From Nitrospirota bacterium (lineage in GTDB: Bacteria; Nitrospirota; Thermodesulfovibrionia; Thermodesulfovibrionales; Dissulfurispiraceae): DNA of 64,000 bases. Below, one piece after another: positions 38,416 through 47,228 of the stretch (position 1 is the stretch's first letter; every line of letters begins with the position of its first letter). Location: NCBI GenBank assembly GCA_021791055.1, contig JAJYXI010000062.1, positions 1-64,000 on the forward strand, given 5' to 3'. The notes under the pieces were generated by a model. The model saw only the letters and a list, made by a program, of their open reading frames with translations, was not told the DNA's origin and searched no databases. The position numbers and the translations under genes were made by a program.

Positions 38416-39906
38416 TTATTCTATCGGCAGATAGATTGTAAATGTGGAGCCCTTATCCGGAAGGCTCTCTGCTGTTACATATCCATGGTGGGCCTTTATT
38501 ATCGAATACACAGTCGCAAGCCCCAATCCGGTTCCTTTGTCAACAGGCTTTGTTGTGAAGAATGGCTCAAAGATATGGGTTAATGTATTTTCATCCATGC
38601 CTATTCCCGTGTCTGATATCAGGATCGTTACATATTTGCCGGGCTTGAGATAATGGTATTGGACATTTCCTTTAGTAATATTTGTCATAAATGTTCTAAT
38701 GTCGAGTCTCCCACCATCCGGCATGGCATCCTTGCTGTTGAGGCAGATGTTTAAAAGCGCCTGCTCAAGCTGCAATACATCCCCTTGGATTGGCGGCAGA
38801 CCCTCATGCATATCGGTAGTAATTTCTATGCTCTTCGGGAACATGCCTGAAAGAAGTCTCTGAAGCTCTGCTATTAATTTATTGATGTCGATAGGTATGA
38901 CTGACTCTTTTTCCAGCATCCTTTTTCTTGACAGGCCTGCCAAATCCCTCGCAAGCCCGCTTGCCTTCTGGGCAGAAGACTCGATAGTTCTTGTGTATTT
39001 CGACAGTTCGTCTATGTCTTCTTCTTGTAAGGTCTTATTCCCGCTCATGGCATCTTCAAGCTTCATGCTGATGAGGGATGCATATCCAAGCACCCCGACA
39101 AGCATATTGTTAAAATTATGGGCAACACCTGTGGCAAGGACCCTTATGCCCTTCAGTTTCTGTTCTTCTACTATTTGTTTCATCAGCCTTTGCCTTTCTA
39201 TCATCATCTCCCTGATGCTGTCACTCAGAAATTCAAACTCGTATATTCCTTTGTATTGAGGCTGATTGCCTGTTTTAAGGGAGGATATGATTTTGCTTGC
39301 AGGGTATTTGACGGCCCTGTTTAAATAACAGAGAACCAGCAAGCCTGCTATTACAAGCATGCCTCCTGTGGCTGTGTATGCGAGTCTCACATTTTTTACA
39401 AGGGCCGAGTACTCGGCAGCGTCTTTTGCCAAAACTATACGCCAGTCCCACGGCTCAAAATGCATCTGATAAATGTAATATTTAGTGCCATCATGTTCTA
39501 CAGCAGAGACCATATTATCCCTTGCATTTTTTTTGATAGCCTTTGAAAGCTCAGGCGAAAGGCAGCATGCAAGCAACTCATTATCTTTCTCGCTGATAAT
39601 GCCTTTGGAATTATTCTGTTGCAGATAGTCCTCTATAATGCCGATGGTGAGGCCCTTTTTAATTCTCACACCTCTTTCATCACCTGCAAGCCCTGCTTTT
39701 AAAAGTTCATTCAGATTTCTGTCACAGGTATTGTATATCTCCCTGGAAATTCCCATAAGGGAGTCCTTAATATGTTGGTCTGTAAAATCCGAAACATAAC
39801 GGAGGACGAACATATAAAGCACGAAACCTGTCACTAATATTAACGAAATTGCAGGCGCAATAATTCTGAATGTAAGGCTGTGCGTTATGTGTCTAAGGTC
39901 TTTCAT
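38416..39906 (-). CDS. Membrane sensor histidine kinase
   Basis: VAHNFNNMLVGVLGYASLI H-box; DTGIGM, GTGLGLATVYSIIKAHHG. Confidence 0.92.
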   Translation of the reverse strand: MKDLRHITHSLTFRIIAPAISLILVTGFVLYMFVLRYVSDFTDQHIKDSLMGISREIYNTCDRNLNELLKAGLAGDERGVRIKKGLTIGIIEDYLQQNNSKGIISEKDNELLACCLSPELSKAIKKNARDNMVSAVEHDGTKYYIYQMHFEPWDWRIVLAKDAAEYSALVKNVRLAYTATGGMLVIAGLLVLCYLNRAVKYPASKIISSLKTGNQPQYKGIYEFEFLSDSIREMMIERQRLMKQIVEEQKLKGIRVLATGVAHNFNNMLVGVLGYASLISMKLEDAMSGNKTLQEEDIDELSKYTRTIESSAQKASGLARDLAGLSRKRMLEKESVIPIDINKLIAELQRLLSGMFPKSIEITTDMHEGLPPIQGDVLQLEQALLNICLNSKDAMPDGGRLDIRTFMTNITKGNVQYHYLKPGKYVTILISDTGIGMDENTLTHIFEPFFTTKPVDKGTGLGLATVYSIIKAHHGYVTAESLPDKGSTFTIYLPIE

Positions 39907-41063
39907 TTGAATACGGGTTTTGCTGTCCTGAGTTCTTCAGGCCAGACAATTTCCTTTTTGCCATTCTGCCACTGGATGATTAAATTAAAGTGTTTTATCT
40001 GCATCCCTGTCCTGTCAACGCCGTACCTGCCTATAATGGTCATTGTATCCATTGCAGACAGTATATCCCGTATCTTATCCCTGTCGAGGCTTTCTGCCTT
40101 TTTTACGGCAGTTCCAAGGATCTGGCCTGCTGCATAGGCTGTTGCAGCATGGTATGAGGGCTCCTCTCCGTATGTCTTTATATATGAATCATAAAACTCA
40201 TGACAGCCGGGAGGAATTAATCCGCCATGATGCTCCCATTGGGATGAAGAAAATACGCCATCAGCATTTGCACCGAGCCTTTCATGAAATGCCTGCATTG
40301 TAGGCCCAACAGATGCGAAATATGCCTTTGGGTACCATCCAATATTTTTGAGTGAAAGACGCATGTTTACCGACTCGTCAAAATGTCCGCACATGATTAA
40401 AGTCTGAGCCTTTGATGTCTTTGCCTTTTGTGCTATATCGTCAAGATTTTTTGTTCCTTTTTTAAAACCCTCAAATAAAAGGACATTAAATCCAAACCTT
40501 CCTGCCCATTTTTTTGCGCCGCTTGCAACATCTTTTGAAAAGGAGTCATCGGCATGAACAATGGCGATGTCCTTAAAACCATTCATAACAAGCATCTCAA
40601 GAAATCCCACCACATACTTGCTTGCAGGCGTGTAAACACCGAGGACGTATCTGTAGCTTTTTTGCCATAATTTATCTGCAGAGGCACCTGCTGCAAGAAC
40701 AGGATAGCTGTATTGTTCCGTTACCGGCAGTACTGCCTCTGTTATCTCGCTCGAATAAGGGCCGAAGATAAGATCCACCTTATCTCTCAGGATAAGATGC
40801 TCATAAAACGCCTTTGCAATCCGAGAATCGCTGTTGTCGTCGTATATAATTACCTGAACCTTTCTTCCGAGGATGCCGCCTTTATTATTTACATCCCTTT
40901 CCCAGAGTCTGAAGCCCTTCATCTGCATGTCCGACATTTCTGAATATTTGCCCGTAAGACCAAGTGTGAGGCCGATTTTGATGGGTTCCGATGCGTTGGC
41001 AGGCTTTAGTAAAAGGCACGGCAGAAAAATAATAAGTAGAACCAATAAATTTAACCTTTTCAT
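39903..41063 (-). CDS. Periplasmic ABC-type substrate-binding protein (Peripla_BP_6), coupled to the kinase
   Basis: EPIKIGLTLGLTGKYSEMSDMQMKGFRLWERDVNNKGGILGRKVQ; 4-nt overlap with kinase gene. Confidence 0.9.
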   Translation of the reverse strand: MKRLNLLVLLIIFLPCLLLKPANASEPIKIGLTLGLTGKYSEMSDMQMKGFRLWERDVNNKGGILGRKVQVIIYDDNSDSRIAKAFYEHLILRDKVDLIFGPYSSEITEAVLPVTEQYSYPVLAAGASADKLWQKSYRYVLGVYTPASKYVVGFLEMLVMNGFKDIAIVHADDSFSKDVASGAKKWAGRFGFNVLLFEGFKKGTKNLDDIAQKAKTSKAQTLIMCGHFDESVNMRLSLKNIGWYPKAYFASVGPTMQAFHERLGANADGVFSSSQWEHHGGLIPPGCHEFYDSYIKTYGEEPSYHAATAYAAGQILGTAVKKAESLDRDKIRDILSAMDTMTIIGRYGVDRTGMQIKHFNLIIQWQNGKKEIVWPEELRTAKPVFK

Positions 41064-41164
41064 AAAGGTATTATATCAGATTATTTTTGTGAACAAACTG
41101 TTCACACATACTTCACAGGAAAAGTTTTTATAAATCAGGGGATTGTGAAAAATGCATTTTTTGC

Positions 41165-41219
41165 TTGACAAGCACAATATATTGTGGTTAAATGTCTCTG
41201 GCAACACAAAATATGTAAA
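41165..41219 (+). promoter_or_regulatory. nrdJ promoter with two candidate NrdR boxes
   Basis: TTGACA-17-TTAAAT with CACAATATATTGTG in the spacer; weaker ACACAAAATATGT box centred 32 nt downstream. Confidence 0.7.
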
Positions 41220-41286
41220 TGCGGTGGTTTTTAAATTATTCGACTCATAACGCAAAATCATAAATCATAATAAAAGGGGGAGTCTT

Positions 41287-43545
41287 ATGAAGGAAACAGC
41301 AGTCGCTCTTAATTTGTCGCCAAATGCCGTAACAGTCCTCGAAAAGAGGTATCTCAAAAGAAACGAGGAAGGAAAGGTCATAGAGACCCCTGCAGAGCTC
41401 TTCCGCAGGGTTGCAAGGCATGTGGCGTCTGCAGATGGCCTTTATGGCAAGGCAGAGGTGGAGGTAAAGCGTGTTGAGGAAGAATTTTATGAGTTGATGG
41501 CATCCCTATTATTCCTTCCCAACAGCCCTACCCTCATGAATGCAGGCAGGAGGCTGGGTCAGCTTTCTGCATGTTTTGTCCTGCCTGTTGACGACTCCAT
41601 GGAATCCATATTCGACGCTGTGAAATATGCTGCCATTATCCATAAATCAGGCGGCGGAACAGGCTTCAGCTTTTCAAGGTTAAGGCCAAAGGGCGATGTG
41701 GTCGGCTCCACAAAGGGCATATCCTCGGGACCTGTATCATTCATGACAGTCTTTGATACAGCAACAGAGGCTGTAAAACAGGGCGGCACGAGGAGGGGCG
41801 CCAATATGGGCATGCTCAGGGTCGACCATCCCGACATACTTGATTTCATAACCTGCAAGGACAGCAACCACAGGCTCAATAATTTCAATATCTCCGTAGG
41901 ACTTACAGAGGCATTCATGAAGGCCGTCGAAGATGACAGCGAATATGAACTCGTTAATCCGAGGACAAAGAAGTTTGTCAGCAGTCTCAAGGCAAGGATG
42001 GTATTTGAGACCATAGTAAAGCAGGCATGGAAAAACGGAGAGCCGGGCATGGTATTTCTGGACAGGATAAATGCATCCAATCCGACACCTATGCTCGGAG
42101 AGATAGAATCAACGAACCCATGCGGCGAGCAGCCTCTCATGCCATATGAGTCATGCAACCTGGGCTCCATAAACCTTGCAAAGATGGTAAGAGAAGTCAA
42201 AAGTCAAGAGTCAGGAGTCAAGAGTTATGAAGTTGATTGGGCAAAACTCAAGGAGACCACATGGAAGGCAGTGCATTTCCTTGACAATGTCATAGATGTC
42301 AATAAATATCCGCTCAAGCTCATAGATGAGATGACAAAGGCAAACAGGAAGATAGGCCTCGGCGTTATGGGATGGGCAGACATGCTCATTCAATTGAGGG
42401 TTTCTTACAATTCAGAGAAGGCTATAAAACTCGCAGAAGAGGTTATGGGATACATCCAGACAGAGGGAAGGATCGCATCCAGCGCACTTGCAGAGGAAAG
42501 GGGAGTATTCCCGAATTATGAGCACAGCATATACAACGGCGAGATGGCTGTAAGGAATGCGACAGTAACAACCATAGCACCTACAGGGAGCCTATCAATC
42601 ATTGCGGGATGCTCTTCAGGGATAGAGCCTCTCTTTGCAGTATCCTTTGTGAGAAATGTAATGGAGGGCACAAAGCTCATAGAGGTCAATCCATACTTCG
42701 AGCAAGAGGCAAAGGCAACTGGTTTGTGGAGCAGGGAGCTTATGGAAAAGATTGCAGATTCCGGCTCTGTATCGCATTTTGCAGAATTCCCCGAGGAAAT
42801 GAGGGAAGTATTTGCAACAGCCCATGACATCACACCAATCGATCACATAAAGATGCAGGCTGCATTCCAGAAATTTGTGGACAATGCTGTCTCAAAGACC
42901 GTGAACTTCCCCCATGCAGCGACAACAAAGGATGTGGAGGATGTTTATATGCTCGCGTATAAACTCGGCTGCAAGGGCGTTACTGTTTACAGAGACGGGT
43001 CGAGAGAGGAGCAGGTTCTCAGCACAAAGAAGGCAGATGAAAAGGCAAAGCAGGAAACAGGCGGAAAGATTATTCCCAAAAAGAGGCCTTCTGTCATCAA
43101 GGGCGCGACAAGGCTTCTAAAGACAGGCTGCGGACATCTCTATGTCACAATCAATGAGGACGAAAGCGGCAGGCCGTTTGAGGTATTTACAAATATCGGC
43201 AAGGCAGGAGGATGTGCATCAAGCCAGTCAGAGGCAATAGGAAGGCTCATATCCCTTTCTCTAAGGTCTAATATAGAGCCTGAAGAGATAGTAAAACAGC
43301 TCAAAGGCATATCATGCCATCAACCGTCATGGACAGAAGGAGGCAAGATATTGTCGTGCTCCGACGCTATAGCAAAGGCACTCGAAAAGTATCACCACCG
43401 CGGAGAAAAAGGAGATAATGGAAACGGCAAATCAAAATATCACGAGGTCATGCAGATAGGCGCATGCCCTGAGTGCGGCGGTACTGTTGAGCATGAAGGC
43501 GGCTGCGCAGTATGCCACAACTGCGGATTTACAAAGTGCGGGTAA
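41287..43545 (+). CDS. nrdJ: Adenosylcobalamin-dependent (class II) ribonucleotide reductase
   Basis: NSPTLMNAGRRLGQLSACFVLPV; NPCGEQPLMPYESCNLGSINL; C-terminal zinc motif CPECGGTVEHEGGCAVCHNCGFTKCG. Confidence 0.97.
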   Translation: MKETAVALNLSPNAVTVLEKRYLKRNEEGKVIETPAELFRRVARHVASADGLYGKAEVEVKRVEEEFYELMASLLFLPNSPTLMNAGRRLGQLSACFVLPVDDSMESIFDAVKYAAIIHKSGGGTGFSFSRLRPKGDVVGSTKGISSGPVSFMTVFDTATEAVKQGGTRRGANMGMLRVDHPDILDFITCKDSNHRLNNFNISVGLTEAFMKAVEDDSEYELVNPRTKKFVSSLKARMVFETIVKQAWKNGEPGMVFLDRINASNPTPMLGEIESTNPCGEQPLMPYESCNLGSINLAKMVREVKSQESGVKSYEVDWAKLKETTWKAVHFLDNVIDVNKYPLKLIDEMTKANRKIGLGVMGWADMLIQLRVSYNSEKAIKLAEEVMGYIQTEGRIASSALAEERGVFPNYEHSIYNGEMAVRNATVTTIAPTGSLSIIAGCSSGIEPLFAVSFVRNVMEGTKLIEVNPYFEQEAKATGLWSRELMEKIADSGSVSHFAEFPEEMREVFATAHDITPIDHIKMQAAFQKFVDNAVSKTVNFPHAATTKDVEDVYMLAYKLGCKGVTVYRDGSREEQVLSTKKADEKAKQETGGKIIPKKRPSVIKGATRLLKTGCGHLYVTINEDESGRPFEVFTNIGKAGGCASSQSEAIGRLISLSLRSNIEPEEIVKQLKGISCHQPSWTEGGKILSCSDAIAKALEKYHHRGEKGDNGNGKSKYHEVMQIGACPECGGTVEHEGGCAVCHNCGFTKCG
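42194..42228 (+). repeat. Intragenic heptamer repeat in nrdJ
   Basis: AAGTCAA AAGTCAA GAGTCAG GAGTCAA GAGTTAT, translated VKSQESGVKSYE. Confidence 0.9.
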
Positions 43546-43567
43546 GCCGCTTATTATGACTAAAAAT

Positions 43568-43692
43568 GCAGGGTATAGTATTTTAGCTCATTCTCGAAAG
43601 GCATCCAAGCCTTTCTCCGAGGCTGAGCCAGCCCGCTTAGACATCCATGTCACGCATGGGCTGCCTAAGTCCGCTCAAATACTATACCCTGC
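43568..43692. repeat. Long structured palindrome between nrdJ and deaminase gene
   Basis: GCAGGGTATAGTATTTTAGC / GCTCAAATACTATACCCTGC outer stem (19/20) plus two internal hairpins, followed by T6. Confidence 0.85.
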
Positions 43693-43721
43693 CTTTTTTA
43701 TTTAAGGATAAAGGAGAAAAT

Positions 43722-44219
43722 ATGAGTGGGAATAATGGAAACGGGAGATTTATCCGGCCTTCTTGGGATGAATACTTTTTGGAGATAGCGAAGGTGGTAT
43801 CCTCACGCTCCACATGCCTGAGGAGGAGATACGGCGCTGTAATTGTGAAGGACAATGTCATTGTGAGCACAGGATACAACGGCGCTCCAAGAGGCTCTGT
43901 GAACTGCGTTGACAGGGGAAGCTGCAGGAGAAAGGAGCTAAATGTGCCTGCTGGCGAAAGATATGAACTATGCGAGGCTGTCCATGCAGAGCAGAACGCA
44001 GTCATCAATGGCTCTCCTGAGAGGATGAAAGAAGCAACCATCTACATAGCAGGCTTTGAAGAAGATGAATCTTTTGCAGATGGAAAGCCATGCCTTTTAT
44101 GCCGCCGCATGATACAGAACGCAATGATAAAAGAGGTCGTCTATCTCAAAAAAGACGGCAGCATAGTGAAGGTAGGGGATGTGAGGGAGTTGGAGGGAAC
44201 AATAACTTTTGGGGGGTAG
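43722..44219 (+). CDS. Deoxycytidylate (dCMP) deaminase family protein
   Basis: HAEQNAVI...PCLLCRRMI zinc-deaminase motifs; start at MSGNNGNG with aaggag RBS. Confidence 0.92.
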   Translation: MSGNNGNGRFIRPSWDEYFLEIAKVVSSRSTCLRRRYGAVIVKDNVIVSTGYNGAPRGSVNCVDRGSCRRKELNVPAGERYELCEAVHAEQNAVINGSPERMKEATIYIAGFEEDESFADGKPCLLCRRMIQNAMIKEVVYLKKDGSIVKVGDVRELEGTITFGG

Positions 44220-44302
44220 TCAATGATTTTATGGGACGAACAATAGCTAAAGAAGGATCTAAAAAGATTCTGGATGAAGATGTTTTTGGTTGAAAGGCAA
44301 AA

Positions 44303-44599
44303 ATGAGATGTCCTGAACTTGTAAAGGCAATTCATGAGCGCAGACTTATAACATTCCGATATGATGGTTTAACGCGCAAAGCAGAACCCTACACATACGG
44401 TATTAACAAAAAAGGGCATGAAGCGCTATCAGCGTTTCAAGTGGCAGGTTTCAGTAAGTCAGGAAACAGACCCATGTGGCGACTTTATTTGATTTCTGAA
44501 ATGAGAAATCTACAAATTACTGACGAAACATTCTCTGCAGTAAGATCTGGATACAAACGTAATGATTCAAGAATGGAGAGAATATTTGCTCAGATATAG
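44303..44599 (+). CDS. Small WYL-domain-like protein
   Basis: AIHERRLITFRYDGLTRKAEPYTYGINKKGHEALSAFQVAGFSKSGNRPMWRLYLISEM. Confidence 0.7.
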   Translation: MRCPELVKAIHERRLITFRYDGLTRKAEPYTYGINKKGHEALSAFQVAGFSKSGNRPMWRLYLISEMRNLQITDETFSAVRSGYKRNDSRMERIFAQI

Positions 44600-44798
44600 A
44601 AAATAGAATTTGAAAACGAGGCGAATAATATGGTGCATTTTGAGAGGATGGAGAAAGAGTTGATGAAGGAATAAAATGGGATGTGTCCCTCACGGGCTAA
44701 ATATGGTGAGTTTTGATAGGATGGAGAAATCTAAAGGGAAGAAGGATTAAAATGTAAGATGCTCTCACAATAAAATACGATGGGCATAGGAGTTCAAA

Positions 44799-45464
44799 AT
44801 GTTTAATGGTATTCGTAGCTGGTTTAAAAAAGACTCTTTAGAGAACATTCAAATTACAACAGATTTAAACGAAATTAGAAAAAGAGCAAGGATATTGTTC
44901 ATTGACGATGAAGATGTTCCACAAATAAAAGTCTTAAAGAAAGAGGGATTTGCTATAGACCAATGGAAAGATATAAAAAATCTTAAAAATATTGAAGATG
45001 GAAATTATGATATTATTTTTCTCGATATCGGAGGAGTTGGTGGAGGTTATTCAAGAGAAGGAGCAATAGGAGTTTTAAAAGATATTAAAAAGAGTAATCC
45101 TTCTATAGTATTAATTGCTTTTTCTGGTCAAAAATTTGCCATCGAACAAACAAAATTTTTTCAGCTTGCGGATGATGTTCTAAATAAAGATGCAAGGGCT
45201 GTAGAAATAAAAAACAGAATAGAGGACTTTCTAAAAGAAAAGTTTTCAGTTGTTTTTTATCGGTCGAGAATAAAGGAGCTATTAAATAACAATGGGGTTA
45301 GTGGCTCTGAAGTTGACAAGGTGGAAAAAAAACTTTATAAAAGCATCCAGAAAAAAGATCGAAAGTCTTTTGAATCGTGGGTAAAAAAGAGTTTTAAGGA
45401 CGCCGAGTTGATAGCTTCTATTATTAATTTATCCACAAAACTTATTGAAATTAGCATTAAATGA
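44799..45464 (+). CDS. Response-regulator receiver-like protein
   Basis: ILFIDDED...IIFLDIGGVGGG...LIAFSGQ...VLNKDA: acidic pocket, phospho-Asp, S and K positions of a REC domain. Confidence 0.75.
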   Translation: MFNGIRSWFKKDSLENIQITTDLNEIRKRARILFIDDEDVPQIKVLKKEGFAIDQWKDIKNLKNIEDGNYDIIFLDIGGVGGGYSREGAIGVLKDIKKSNPSIVLIAFSGQKFAIEQTKFFQLADDVLNKDARAVEIKNRIEDFLKEKFSVVFYRSRIKELLNNNGVSGSEVDKVEKKLYKSIQKKDRKSFESWVKKSFKDAELIASIINLSTKLIEISIK

Positions 45465-46567
45465 ACCAAAACTTTACATATAAAATCCTAAAGACCATAT
45501 CTCCTTTCCCATTTATTATCAAAACTGATAAGATAGCTCTCAGCAACGGTTTGTTTTTTTCATATCCTCGATTTTGTCATAAAAATCTTGATAAGAAAAA
45601 ATGTAACGATGTTTATAAGTCTTTAATATATGACCACAAAATAGAGCATGTTAAATGTCCACATGGGTTTTCTATTTTTACTGCTTTATGTAATAACGAA
45701 AAAATTGCTTTTTCAGGTTTAATCGCTTTTCCTGAAAATAACTATTGCCCTAAAGAATTCAGAAAACTATATAGTTCTAACAAAGTTGAGTCAACTAAAA
45801 TTCTTCAATGGTTTGATTATCTAAAAGATAGCGTTATGTTTTTCGAAAATATGGTTCAAGAACAAACTAAAGCAGTTATAGCAAGTTTGCATGATATTCA
45901 GAAAACAAATTCGTTAATTAAATCAAATGCAGAAAACTTAATTAATAAACAAAAAGGCTCGACCGCTGACGACAAATTTAATAACTCGCCAGAATCTTTA
46001 AAAGCAATTTTCAAGGCTTCTGAACTTCTAAGTAATCAGATGGAATTAATTTCATTATTTTCAAATCCAGATATGATTCTGGCTGGGAGAAAACGACATT
46101 TTGAGGTGTTTCGATTTTTTGATAAAATGAGATTGCTTTATTCTTCTAAGGCAGAAACTAAATGGTGTAGAATAATATTAAAAGGTCCGTTCTCGTCTGC
46201 AATTCAAGTGTGCGACTCTTTTGCCCTTATACCTCATATATTAATTGATAATGCAGTAAAATATTCCCAGAAAAATGAAAATATCCATGTATCCTTTGAA
46301 GATATAGCTAATAAAATAATAATTAAAATTAAGTCATGCGGTCCCCCAATATTACAAGAAGAAACAGAATTAATATTCGAAAAATTTGTTAAAGGTAAAC
46401 TTTCTGTGTCATGCAGTTCAGAAGGTTCTGGGATAGGCCTTTATGTAGCTAAAAATATTATTGAAAAGCACGGAGGTAAAATATCTGTTGAGTCTAAAAT
46501 TAAAGATGAAAATAAAGATATTCCTCTTGCAGACAATACATTTATAATTGAAATTCCTAAGATATGA
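45461..46567 (+). CDS. Sensor histidine kinase-like protein with Cys-rich N-terminus
   Basis: ASLHDIQ H-box candidate; HILIDNAVKYSQ N-box; EGSGIGLYVAKNIIEKHGGKISVES G2 box; ATGA overlap with REC gene. Confidence 0.8.
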   Translation: MNQNFTYKILKTISPFPFIIKTDKIALSNGLFFSYPRFCHKNLDKKKCNDVYKSLIYDHKIEHVKCPHGFSIFTALCNNEKIAFSGLIAFPENNYCPKEFRKLYSSNKVESTKILQWFDYLKDSVMFFENMVQEQTKAVIASLHDIQKTNSLIKSNAENLINKQKGSTADDKFNNSPESLKAIFKASELLSNQMELISLFSNPDMILAGRKRHFEVFRFFDKMRLLYSSKAETKWCRIILKGPFSSAIQVCDSFALIPHILIDNAVKYSQKNENIHVSFEDIANKIIIKIKSCGPPILQEETELIFEKFVKGKLSVSCSSEGSGIGLYVAKNIIEKHGGKISVESKIKDENKDIPLADNTFIIEIPKI

Positions 46568-46582
46568 CTATTTATTGGCGAT

Positions 46583-46630
46583 ATGCTTTCTAACCCCACC
46601 ATAATCCTCGGCGATAAAGGAAGACAATAA
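46583..46630 (+). pseudogene. 15-codon remnant matching the methyltransferase N-terminus
   Basis: MLSNPTIILGDKGRQ*; cccaccataatcctcggcgata (46595-46616) repeats at 47250-47271 with 1 mismatch. Confidence 0.65.
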
Positions 46631-46631
46631 G

Positions 46632-47228
46632 ATGGACAAGAAGAACCAAAAATCAACCCCTTTCTTGATCGGTTCTCACGGTGGATACCGCAAACTAAAA
46701 TCCTATCAGACCGCAGAGATGATCTATGATGCTACGATCGTATTTTGTGATCGCTTTATTGACAAGCGGTCGCGCACGCATGATCAGATGGTGCAGGCAG
46801 CGCGGAGCGGTGTTCAGAACATCGCCGAGGGAAGCATGGCCTCCGCAACCTCAAAGAAGACCGAACTCAAGCTGACCGGCATTGCACGCGCGAGCTTAGA
46901 AGAATTGTTGCTTGACTTTCAGGCTTTTCTTCGCCAGAAAGGTTTGCGCGTCTGGGCTAAGGATTCACCTGAAGCCCTTGCAGTGAGGAGAGGGTATTTG
47001 TCGGACAAGTCTGACAAGTCGGACATGTCAGACCCTTATTCTCTAAAGACAGCTTCACCTGAGGTTGCTGCGAACACGTTGATTTGCCTGATCAACCAGG
47101 CCAGCTATCTTCTGGGTCGGCAGTTGCAGAAACTGGAACAGCAGTTCCTTGAAGAAGGTGGATTTACGGAAAGGCTTTATCAAGCACGTCAACAGGCGAA
47201 AAGCATAAAAAAGGATGGTTATAAATAA
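46632..47228 (+). CDS. Four-helix-bundle suffix-type protein
   Basis: GGYRKLKSYQTAEMIYDATIVFCDRFI...RSRTHDQMVQAARSGVQNIAEGSMASATSKKTELKLTGIARASLEELLLDFQAFL. Confidence 0.8.
   Translation: MDKKNQKSTPFLIGSHGGYRKLKSYQTAEMIYDATIVFCDRFIDKRSRTHDQMVQAARSGVQNIAEGSMASATSKKTELKLTGIARASLEELLLDFQAFLRQKGLRVWAKDSPEALAVRRGYLSDKSDKSDMSDPYSLKTASPEVAANTLICLINQASYLLGRQLQKLEQQFLEEGGFTERLYQARQQAKSIKKDGYK

Noticed and set aside
41089-41105. LexA (SOS) box
   Set aside because: GAAC/GTTC spacing is 5 rather than the usual 4 and the neighbouring genes are not SOS genes; kept only as a generic palindrome
41559-42200. 213-aa minus-strand ORF opposite nrdJ
   Set aside because: Mirror ORF of a strongly conserved gene
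43647-43721. N-terminal extension MSRMGCLSPLKYYTLPFLFKDKGEN of the dCMP deaminase ORF
   Set aside because: The extension is encoded by the inverted-repeat element; a good RBS precedes ATG 43722
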